Below are positions 49,501-60,050 of a stretch of 64,000 nt of DNA, piece after piece. Both the position numbers and the translations under genes were made by a program. The stretch comes from Zonotrichia leucophrys gambelii (Eukaryota > Chordata > Aves > Passeriformes > Passerellidae). The stretch covers positions 620,001 through 684,000 of the forward strand of contig NC_088178.1 of the NCBI RefSeq assembly GCF_028769735.1, in the 5' to 3' direction. Positions within the stretch are counted from its first letter, which is position 1; every line of letters starts with the position of its first letter. Under the pieces are notes generated by a model. That model had not been told where the DNA came from. It did no database searches and saw only the letters and a program-made list of their open reading frames with translations.

Positions 49501-52500
49501 GGTTTTTGTGTGTGTTTCAAATCAGTTTGCTGATTTAGCCACTGGTACACAGAGTGCCTCTGTGGCTCACACTCAGAGCTCGTCACTCTCTCAGCAATCT
49601 GCACAAAAAGTTGCATCTGCAAACGAAGAATAAACACTTCTCTTTCCAACCCTTGGTATGCTGCAAGCTCAACGTTGACTATTCAAGCCTGGCAAGCAAG
49701 AGTCCTTCAAGCAATCTTCCAGCTCTGCTTCTGTACAGTAACTTTTCACATGCAGCCCAGCCCTAAACCAGGCCACTTCAGGTCTAAAGCAGATTTTAGA
49801 TCCTGCTGTCAAAAGGAGAACCAGTGCACAGGTGTGATTCCCTTTCTCCTTCCATCAGGAGAGAGAGCACTCTGCCTTCCACCTGGATCTCTGCAGGCAC
49901 CTAGCACAGACAAGCAGCCTCGGATCTCCTGCCAGGAATATTGATGAGTGAGAAACAAACCAATGCAAGGAAATCCAAGAGCAAAGAGCAAATGTAAAGA
50001 TCAGTATTTACTCCCTACTGTTTACAGCAGCTTCATGTTTTCTAATGGCCAAATCTGCCAGAGCCACAGCAATTCCACCAGCAGCAGATTTAATCCTACA
50101 TTTAACTAAGAGCTGCACATAAGAGCCAGCAGACTTGTCCCTCGCTGCCCTCCCCCTGTCTGTGCCCCCAGTGCTGCCTTTGATGGATGTTTGGGCTGAT
50201 CTCTGTGGGTTCCCCCCTGCCCAGGCATCTGGGCCCAGCCAACCATGCCCTTCCAAAAGCTGCTCTTGTGGTCTTGCTACTTCTTCAATTCCTTCTCGCA
50301 TGAGGAGCTCCACTGACAGCTGCTCAGGGCTCCAGATGGAGCTTCACAAATACAAAGTGGAGCGCAGAAACGTTCTGGGAGCAGGAAAGGGAATGTGCTG
50401 ACTGAGGAAATCCACCAGCACTGAGCCATTCCCCAGCACTCCTCCACTTCCTGCACCCCAGACAGCATGGATAATTAACTGCTCACTACACTAACATCTT
50501 CATATTAGCAAAAAGCCCAGGGAAGAACCAGAATCAACAGCAGCAACAGCAAAGATGAAATGGGAACAGCCTGCTCACAGAAAAATAACAGAAGAAAACC
50601 CCACACCAAAAAAAGGTAGTTTTGACAAGCCTCAGAGAGTTCTTCAGCGAGAGCTCAGCTGTAGATTTGCCACAAATCCCTGGTTTAAGGCAGGGGAAAC
50701 ACAACCCAGCCCTGCAGCAGTGCAGGAAGGAACTCAGGCCAGGGAGGCGGCCCAGGTGCCCCTCACCATTCCCATGCTGCAGACAGCAACAAGATTTATC
50801 TTCTCCCAGCAGTGGCTACTAGGGACCCACAGCTCCTCACCCCCCTCTCCAATCATTATGAGGCATAAAGAAAAACTTTGGAAGTGCATTTTTCTGAGTG
50901 GATAAAATTCAACTCAATCTTGATAAGAGAAACAAAAAACCCCCAACCACAAAGAGAAGTAAGATCAGGTTCCAGCATCAGCTTCTGGAGCTGCTTCCCT
51001 ACTCTAAATATTGAAGCTTTAAATCAAAATGAATCAAAAACCATTTAGTCTTCTATAAATGTAAGAACCTTAGAAGAAAGGTCTCCTTTGCAGACTCTAC
51101 AAGGTCTCTGGCAGTGTGCTGTGATGAGCTGGCAATGGCAAAACATTTATGTGAACCACAGAACTCCTGGGATGGAGTGAAAGTGCCTCTGTGTTTCACC
51201 TGACTGGGTGCCCAGGCCATTCCTGCCACCCCTGCATCCCACCCTGTCCCCAGGAAGATAAAACAGAATATCCCTGTCCTGTCCAGCCCCTCCCCAGCCC
51301 ACTGAGAATTCAAAGGGAAGCCCTGCATCCTCCCATCCCTACCCAGGACACAGCTGCTAGGGTTTGGGAAGGCTGGAGATTACTGAATGGAGGGGAGGAG
51401 ATGCATCAGGAGAAAAACAGAGAGACAAAATGTAGGTTCCAGTGGGCTCCCACTGTGATTATGGAGGTCTGGTCCAGGTCAGGGACTGCAGTCTCACCTG
51501 GCTGCTCAGACACACCACCAGCCAAGCAAGAACAGCCACCAGAACTTGTGGGTGGAATTCTGCTGTGGAAGGAGCCTGTTCTAGCTCAGATTAATGGCTC
51601 CAAGCCCTCCTGCTCTGTGCTTCAGAGATGTATGCACGAGCAAGCTCCATCCCACCATCTCAAAGGAGTCTGCCTTGCTTTTAAATGCAGCAGAACACAG
51701 AGGCTCCCAGGATACAATATCCCAAGTCTTAGCAAAAGCTGGGAATGGTACCAGCATTTATGTGACAAAAACTGAAAGAATTACCACTTGGAGTCAACCA
51801 CTCAGCATTTCAGCTTGTGGATGCCAAATGTTTTAACACAGACTGAAATCCAATCCTCCCCTCTAATAGAGGAGCAGGTAACAGAATATTCAGAAAGGAA
51901 AAAGCAAACAAACAAGTTCTCTTCTGGGATTAGGAGATTTCATCTCTTAGAGTTAAGTTTGTTTCTGAGAGAAGAAATGTTCTTAAAGCTTAACCATTTC
52001 CCTCCCCTTTTTGTTCATTTCCAGATCCCCAAAATGTCACCAAATAAATGATTATTTGCCCAGTACTGCACAGAAAAGAGCAAAGCTAACAGAAACAAAG
52101 CCCCATATTCAGATCACACCTCTGTCATATGCCTTTTCTCCTCCAAGGCACTCAACACTGCTGCCTAGAGATGGGTATCAGTTAAAATGTCCTATTAATC
52201 AGGGTTTCACAAATCACCCAAATCCCATGGCAGCATTCAAATGTCTTCTAGTGAATGTCCCTGAAAGGTTAAATCATTTCAGGGTCATTCCAAGCACATA
52301 ACCACAGAAACAGCTGGGGGTAGGCAGAAACAAACAAAAGAAAACAAGAAAATGAAGAATGAAACAAAATAAAAGAAGCAAAGTAATTTTCTTAATTTTA
52401 AGAGACATAAGATTGATAGTTTTAACTACCAGAAACACAGTGTGCAAGTGATCAAACTTCCAACAAATAGATTCATTCCCCCTGAAACCACATCCTGAAT

Positions 52501-53564
52501 CATAAATTACATTCAGTGGTGCAAACCAGGCATCATGGCACAGCAATGACTTTAACCCATCTGAAATAACCTCTGCACAGTCCAAAATAAATAGATTAAT
52601 CAGCTGCAGGCTTTCCTAAATGAAAGGCACTTCAACTGCTTTTGAAGCCCAAATCACAGTCTTGGAGCAGGTGGAGTAATTTTCTCTAGGTTCACCCACA
52701 TGAAAACCAAGGAGCATCAGAAGAACATAAAATGCTTCCTCCTGCTCCATTGTGATGCACTCTGCATTCTCTCCTCTTCTTATGCAAGGAGCCCAGTAAG
52801 TTTCCTCAGAGGAACCCTTTCACAGCTCGGGTCATCACTGCATCCCCTCCCTGCTCCTTTCCAGCTCAAACACCTTTTATTTTAATTTATGAATGGGACC
52901 ACCACCACATCACATTCCAGAAAGAGAGGGGAATGTTTCAAGTTTTGCTTTTTTCCTGCTTCCCTAACAGTTTTAGCATCCAGTTTAGTGTTTCTGACCA
53001 CTGACCTTTCCACAGAGCTCGCTCACATGCCGTGACAATCCAAAGAAACACGTGTAAAATTACGATGCTTCCTTCAGATGTGTTAGCCTGGATTTATCTC
53101 CATGCAGTTTTTCTGATGTTTTACCACTTCCCTACTGGGCACAAGGACCCTCAATAATCCTTTGCTGCTGCTTCTACGGATTCAGCCCCACAGTCCACAT
53201 GGAACTTCTTTGCCTCAGCTAGCTAAACTAACTAAAGCAAAGGACAGCTCTGTCCTGCTGTCTGTACATCCACAGACACCAGAGTCCAGGAGCAGAAATG
53301 CAGAGAAGTGAGTGCAGTGTCTGAAAACAAACTGCTGCTTCTTCACTCTTGGAACAAGTCTTCAACCTGTTCACTCTCTGGAACAAGCCTTAAAGGTGCA
53401 AAACTTATTATTCAGCATAAAGAGAAGAGATGATTGGGGATAAAAGAATCATATAGTCAACCCAGGACACAGGGCCTGCATCAAATGCCATTTGCAAATG
53501 GCACCAATGCAGCCACTCCTGCCCACATGCTCACTGGTCCCTGCAGAGAGTTCCAGGAGATCCC

Positions 53565-54215
53565 AGCCATCATTCCCCTCTGCAGGAACTCAGCAGATCC
53601 CAGCCACCATTCCCCCTCAGGAACTCAGCAGATCCCAGCCATCATTCCCTCCTGCAGGAACTCAGCAGATCCCAGCCATCATTCCTCCCTGCAGGAACTC
53701 AGCAGATCCCAGCCATCATTCCCCTCAGGAACTCAGCAGATCCCAGCCATCATTCCCCTTTGCAGGAACTCAGCAGATCCCAGCCATCATTCTACCCTGC
53801 AGGATCTCAGCAGATCCCAGCCATCATTCCCTGCAGGAACTGGACAATGCATCCCTCCAGCCCACATCCACCTCCTGCAGAACTCAGCAGATCCGCATCA
53901 CCCTCTGCAGGAACTCAGCAGATCCCAGCCATCATTCCTCCCTCAGGAACTCAGCAGATCCCAGCCATCATTCCTCCCTGCAGGAACTCAGCAGATCCCA
54001 GCCATCATTCCTCCCTGCAGGAACTCAGCAGATCCCAGCCTCATCTCCTCCCCATCGAACTCAGCTAGATCCCAGCCACATTCCCTCAGGAACTCAGCAG
54101 ATCCACATCATTCCTCCTGCAGAACTCAGCAATCCACATCATTCCCCTGCAAGGAACTCAGCAGATCCACCACATTCCACTCAGAACTCAGCAATCCCAG
54201 CCATCATTCCTCCTG
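53565..54215. repeat. Minisatellite of CAGCAGATCCCAGCCATCATTCC units
   Basis: Close to 20 tandem copies of a unit of about 33 to 38 bases, GGAACTCAGCAGATCCCAGC followed by CATCATTCC and a variable CCTGCA spacer. Copies at the right end (after about 54,040) are shorter and more diverged, as is usual at the edge of an array. It lies in the inferred intron. The 294- and 363-codon frames through it are artefacts. Confidence 0.95.
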
Positions 54216-56610
54216 CAGAGTACAAGCTCTCTCCCCTTGCCCATCACATTTCAGCACTCAATTCTGCTGCTCAGAACAGTTCTTACTCAGTGCCCTGGCA
54301 CAGGCATCAGGCCTACTGGCAACAACAGACACAAACACTCTGTGCATTATCAGGTTCTCTGTCAAGTACAAGGTAGTGGACATAAGAGCTGTAATAAACT
54401 GTGCTGGCCCTCAGCTGGGCATGCCTGTAGGAGCCAAGATAATTTCCAGATGTCTCAGTACTGCAAGATACAAAGTGAGTGATAATGGCTTCAGCTACCG
54501 CTGTGCCTTCTCTTTGTTTGATTAAAAAATAATATAGAAGGAAAGATTTGATAAGCTTATTTCTCCAGGGAAAAGAAGGGGTCAGAAACACGCACTTGAT
54601 AGAGGAGCCTGCATTCAGCAAGCATCCTGGCTGTTGGAAAAAAGGACAGACCACAGGAACAAAGCATCACAAAAGCAGCAGCACTATGCAAAGCAAGGCT
54701 TGATATAAAGTGGATTGATGGAGAGTCATCTGACCCCAAGCATTCCAAAAAATGCTGTCATGTAGAATTACAAAACAATTCTGTTTTGGGGCATATGCAG
54801 AAGAGAAGGCATTTGTGGTAAACCAGCCTTTTAACAACACACTTAAGATGCACTCCATTTATCACAGTCACAAACTCATATGACATCCAGAGAATCTCAG
54901 AAACACTGGAACGAGACCAACCGTTATTCAAATCAAATCAGTGCATCTATTTCAAAGAAGAAATCATCAGTTAAATCTTTCTGGACTGAAAACCTGAATT
55001 TAATTATTAAAAAAAAAAACCAAAAATCAGTGTGATGTTATGTAACACCTAACATCATATATATTGTAACATATAAGAGAAGTCAGAGCATATCTTGCTT
55101 TAGAAATCATGCACTGGAAATTTTATTTTTAGAATTCGAGGTCTGAGTGGTCCCACAACAGTCATGTCCATTTTGCCCAGGAACAAGCAAATCTGATGAT
55201 TCTAGAGATCTGCCTAGTCCAGTATCCCATCACTGACAGTGAGTGACAGCAAGTGCCCAGAGAAGGCTCTGAGACAAATGTAAATACATGGATATGCTTC
55301 CTCAGGATATTCCCCCAGCCTGCGATGATTTGTTCTCCCACTAACTCATAAGGTTGCCATTTGTATCTGCATATTTTATAGTCTTTGATGGATTCAACTC
55401 CCAAGAACATGTACAGCAGATTTCAAACCCATGTACAATGCTTATACCCACAGTGCCCTGTGGGAAGAAGTTTTGTATTCTGTGTGAAGCAGCAGCTCCT
55501 GGTGCCCTCCCTGTCCCACTGATCCTAATTAGCTCCTTATGCTTAAGGTGGAAGAGAGCAATTAGCTCTGCATACACTTTTCCCACTCCAGCCATCTTTT
55601 GAACTCTTGGGCAGATACTTTTTGATCTGACAACCTGCCATTTTCCATTGTGTCAGCTGATCTGCAATCCTGTCTACCAACACCCCAATCTAAAACCACA
55701 CACTCCCCTCTGTCCTGAAAAGAAAAAAAATCAAATACTCTGGGCTAAAAAAACCCTCTCCTGAGTTAAGACAGACACAAAGTGGTGATACAGCAATTTT
55801 ATTACTGCTCTGTCATCCCAATAGTTTCTTTCACTTTTTCTCCACCCACAGGTATTGTGGATTCTCTGGCAGCTTTCTCTCCCCTTGCTGCCTGGAAAGA
55901 ATCACTAGTTTTTTATGCCTGCATCATCCCTGTGCCAGGATGTTGGTACTCAGATTCACCTTCCACATCTACATTACCTAAACCTCCTTTATTTGTGCCC
56001 CACCAGCACTCTGGGTGCTTCCCAGTGTCTCCCCATCCTTGTACAGCAAATACCAGGCACCCTTCCTTCATATCACCTGCTTTCCTCCACAGCCAGCCTC
56101 CCACAGCCAGGCTGTTCTGCCATCAAATCCTGGGCTCAGTCTCTTCCCTCACTTCACAGGTTTCAAATTCCTCTTCTTCCTTCCCCATCAGACATTTCAG
56201 AGACTCCTAATTCAATGAAAGACAACAAGCTCTGGCCTCTTTCCCTGTAAATACTTCATTTTCTCACTGAGACCATCAGCACTGCTTTCAGCCTGCTGCA
56301 TCCATCCCCTCTGGGGGCTGCCATGACTCCTCCTCTTTTCTTTCTCTTCTCTCCTCTGCAGTGCCTGTGCTTTGAAGCCTGCCCTTCCAGGAGAACACTG
56401 GTTTTGTTTGTCCTCTCTTTGTGTTTGTAGGATCACTGGGCAGGCTGTGGGCACAAAGCCCCAGGGAGCTGCAGCCCTGGCACTGTGACTGCAGCAAGGG
56501 TGGCACAGAGCAGCCACAGGGACCTGTCCTGGACAGGCCATGGACAGAGAGCTGCAAAGTGCAGGATCCCAAACACCTGCAGTGGTGATAAACAGCACCC
56601 CAGCCCTTAC

Positions 56611-56823
56611 CTTCTCCCACCAGGCAGCCTTTCTCTGAGCCACGAGCTGATGCAGCTGCTCCTGCAGAGCCAGCAGGTCCCTGGATAACCTGTCCATTTG
56701 CCCAGCCAGCCTGGCAGCCCAGGGGCAGCAGGAGGTCACCTCTGGCAGCCTTCTTTTCTCCACATCAGCATCCTGGGACTCACACATATTTCCCTCCTCA
56801 GCCATATCATCCAACACAGTTTC
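56611..56823 (-). CDS. Internal exon (71 codons) of the coiled-coil gene
   Basis: The acceptor TTGTTTTTTTGTTTAG precedes GAAACTGTGTTGG at 56,823, and the donor GAGAAG|GTAAGG follows 56,611. The length is 213 bases, phase 0 at both ends. The peptide starts ETVLDDMAEEGNM, has an acidic first third, and then a coiled-coil-like run ARLAGQMDRLSRDLLALQEQ followed by LHQLVAQRKAAWWEK. The heptad pattern continues into the next exon. Splice signals on both sides are strong, and the peptide composition is clearly protein-like. The family is not recognised. Lack of similarity to known enzymes suggests a structural or scaffold role, but that is only a guess. Confidence 0.65.
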
Positions 56824-59591
56824 CTAAACAAAAAAACAATAAAAGTTACTTTTCAGCAGGAGCTAAAATGGTTCCCCCCATCCTTGTGGTAATTCTTAGC
56901 TAGGAATTCACTGCTGCCATCTCAATCTACAGTTGCTCCACAATTTCAGAGTTATTTTAAGAGAGAACCCCCTCAGTTCACTATAACATATTTCCAAGTT
57001 AACAGAAAACTTTATGTTGCTAACCTAGCTTATTTTAGAAAGCACTGCACAGTCAGCTACTCTGCACTGCACTAAAGCATAAAGTAACACTCCTGAGATG
57101 GAGGTGATCAGCACTGCAGCAGCTCTAGACATGCCCTTCCTCTCAAATTCTGAGCTTGGATGCACTCCTAGGGCTTTTGGTATGTAACAAAGTGATGAGC
57201 AGGGAGGTACATGCTCACACTGTTCAGGACAGCCCCCATTCTAACACCCACAGGGTCACTTGTGCCCATGGAAAACTCCACAAGCTGAGAAACACCCAGG
57301 GATCCCTGCTCCAGACTGGTCAGGAGCTGACAGCTCTGCCTGACCATGACCATCGAGCTGGTTTGATAATTAACTGTGCAATTGCCTTCCAAGGTAGCAA
57401 CTGCTATTTCAAATACTCAAGGGGAAAAAAAAAAACCCACAGAAAAACCCAAAAGCATTTAAACAAAACATTCAGAGCCCATCTATACACTCTGGTGCAC
57501 AGACTGTAGAGAAACACACATTTTTCAAGCCTGAATAGCACAGCATAACTAAAGGACATAGGCCTCACTCACAGAATATTAAATATTTATTTCCATGCTG
57601 TTATCAAGAAGACATTCAATAGGAGAGGTCATAATCTCTTTTAAGGACATAATTTGCATCCAAAATTATCTTTAGCAACTGAAGGGGTAATTTAGAAACA
57701 CTGGCAGGAAATTCAGCAGTTGAGCAGCGTGGTCTGTGCACCAGCAAGGAAAAGCCAAGTGCATCATTAGAGCACAGCAGCAGCACTGCTGGAGGAGATG
57801 TCAGAGAGCCAAAGCCACCAATGTCACACTGCTCAAGTCAAGCACCGTGTCACAAACCATAAGCACAAGTCCCAGGGAGAGAAGAGTGCTGACTGTAATG
57901 CTGACATACAGGTGAGGCACTTGAAGTTAAACACAGACAAACAGGAGGGGAAGTCCCAGATGAGAGCAGCAACAAACATCAAAAGCTGGAATGTATGGCC
58001 TACAAGGACACATAAAGACATCAAAATTTCAGCTTAGCCTAGAAACAGGGACTGGGAAGGCAGTGACATGCTAACAACCTTCACTTATATAAAAGATTGC
58101 TATAAAGAGGATGGGAAATTTTATTTTTTCTCCTCTTTCTCTCTTTTCTCGGAAGGTAGGTTAAAAACTGGCTTAATTCAGAGCAAGAGATTCTCAGACT
58201 CATGCAAGAAAAAGCTTCATAAGACAGCTAAGAATGGCACAGGACACCCTGCAGAAGCTCCTTTCTGGGCAAGCACTGGTGCTGGGAATTGGCACAAAGC
58301 AGCACCATGGCCCAGCTCCTGAGAACACAGACATGGCAGGGACATGGACAGGATAACAAACTGCAAAGAGAGAAAGCAAAGGCCTTTGGGGTTTGGGGTT
58401 CTTCTGTTTATGCCTTATTTTCTACTTGATTAAATGACAGAATTGTAAAGTAACATTAACATTCAGATAGTGTTCTGAGGCACGTGGTGAGATTTTTGGG
58501 CTGTCTTGTGCAGGGCCAGGAGTTAGACTCAGTGGATTCCTTCCAGCTGAGGATATTCTGTGATTACTGCAGTTCATGCCATGCTCTGTGCAAGAACCAC
58601 CCCATCCATCAGATCAGCAAAGCAAAACACAAGTTTGGTACAAAGAGAAAACTACTGTCTTTTCTAGGCACACCTCATCCCCATACATCCCACTGCACAC
58701 AGGAACAACCACCATCAGCAGAGAAACAAAAGAAAAAGGCAAATTCACCATCCAGCACACTAAGTAGCTTAAAAAGATGCTGCTGGTCAGTTTTCAAGTA
58801 TTTCTTTAGAACTTAACTCCAAGAATCAGGCTAACACTCTTCAACACGTCAAAGGCAAATGTTTTGGTGGATACACAGAAATAATTGCAGTTATATTTTC
58901 CCCCTGGGAGCCAGGCCTGTGCTAATGTTGATGCTTTCCAAAAAACCCTAAGATGGTAAACATGTAAAGCAAAAACCATTAGAGAACTAATGGAAATTGG
59001 AAGTACTCTTCCAGACAGGTGAGGCAATTTCACACTGCCCTTTGCCCTGCTTTTAATGTAGAAAAAGGCACATGGGCAATTAGCAGTCAGCTCAACTGAT
59101 TCTCAAAATTCTGTAAGCTCATAGAGCTAATGTGGTGTGCTAAAGAATTATTTCAGCAACACTGAATGGGCAAAAGTGGTAGAGAGAAGTGAGATGGATG
59201 GCATCGTTTGCACTCACTTGAGAAATCCTAAGATGCACAGAGAAAGGGTTATTGATTTTCTTATGATCATTCAACACAGTTCAAGGGGAAATCAGCAATG
59301 TCAACACACTATTTGGCTGGGGAAAAATGAAGTTGTTTTCAATATCAGCTGCCAGCAAATTTAGTTGTTCTCAAGACTGCAATAAAGCTTAGAGGCCCTC
59401 TTCTGAAAAGCCATTTAATTTTACAAAAATGTGCAACTGCTATGTTTAAAAACTATTAAAAAACGTGAAGATCAGACCTTTTCATTTGTGTTGACTATAT
59501 GAAATTCTGCCATTCTGCCCTGCAATTCCTCAGCTTAGCTGAGTGAGTCCCACTGAAGAAAACAGGAATGAAAGAGAACTGTGGAGTTTAC
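56824..59591 (-). other. Inferred intron; contains one CR1 fragment
   Basis: 2.8 kb between two candidate exons. Apart from the CR1 piece at 58.47 kb and an A-rich run at 57,421-57,435, no feature is seen. Confidence 0.4.
58470..58567 (+). mobile_element. CR1 LINE 3' end fragment (plus)
   Basis: It contains TTGGGCTGTCTTGTGCAGGG, CCAGGAGTTAGACTCAGTGG, ATTCCTTCCAGCTGAGG and ATATTCTGTGATTACTG, a diverged version of the avian CR1 3' terminus. About 100 bases remain. Confidence 0.75.
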
Positions 59592-59672
59592 CTCCTCAGG
59601 TCCTGACTGGAGGTCAGGATCTGCCACAGTGACAAGCTGACCCTCCCAGATGTCCCAAGCCCAGGCTGTCCC
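59592..59672 (-). CDS. Candidate internal exon (27 codons), Trp-rich
   Basis: The acceptor CCCTTGCACTGTTATCAG precedes GGGACAGCC at 59,672, and the donor GAGGAG|GTAAAC follows 59,592. The length is 81 bases, phase 0 at both ends, in line with its neighbours. The peptide, GTAWAWDIWEGQLVTVADPD then LQSGPEE, lacks heptads and has three Trp. If it is skipped, the flanking exons also join in frame (...WQWM / ETVLDD...), so it may be an alternative exon or a chance match. Confidence 0.45.
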
Positions 59673-59963
59673 CTGATAACAGTGCAAGGGGTAAAACAGA
59701 ACTATAAATCTATAAAACTTTTCTGAACATATACACATGATATCTGTCTGTTAATTGTGAGAGTCAATCAGTACATTACTCATCTATCCCAGAACTATGA
59801 AAACATTCCTTACTTTACCAAGGCTTTTTTTTCCTTTCTCTCAAGTGCTGTTTAACAGATGGTTTGCAACATTTAATTTTGTGAGACTTAAGGGCCTTTG
59901 GGAGTAGCCAGCTATGGTAAAGTCAAGAAAGATGCACCCCTCAAAATCAGTTTGATTTGTTAC

Positions 59964-60050
59964 CATCCACTGCCAGTAAACTGGTTCCAGTTGCTTCCAT
60001 TCCAGAAAGGCTTCCAGCTGCGTGGTCTCAGACTCCAGGAGCTGCAACAG
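59964..60050 (-). CDS. Internal exon (29 codons) of the coiled-coil gene
   Basis: The acceptor TGTCTCCTCTCCTGTAG precedes CTGTTGCAGCTCC at 60,050, and the donor GTGGATG|GTAACA follows 59,964. The length is 87 bases, phase 0 at both ends. The peptide, LLQLLESETTQLEAFLEWKQ then LEPVYWQWM, has a leucine heptad followed by an aromatic-rich end. This is the most upstream exon I can support; the start codon must lie further upstream, probably beyond or within 60-64 kb. Confidence 0.55.

Larger units (their letters stand above)
36916..56610 (-). other. 19.7-kb intron (inferred) of the coiled-coil gene
   Basis: It lies between the donor at 56,610 and the acceptor at 36,917. It contains the CR1 fragment at 46.33 kb and the minisatellite at 53.56 kb, otherwise AT-richer unique-looking sequence with few repeats. 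Several short segments have splice-like borders and open phase (39,846-39,875; 44,408-44,469; 46,786-46,863; 50,281-50,319) and could be additional small exons, but each alone is weak. No plus-strand gene is supported. The 195-codon plus frame at 51,191-51,775 is not recognised. Confidence 0.4.

Noticed and set aside
53434..54525. 363- and 294-codon plus frames
   Set aside because: They run through the CAGCAGATCCCAGCC minisatellite.
55341..55600. 85-codon minus frame
   Set aside because: The surrounding 55.15-55.60 kb resembles an old dispersed repeat (a GGGATACTGGACTAGGCAGA-type ending), and the frame lacks splice borders. I could not name the repeat, so neither is annotated.
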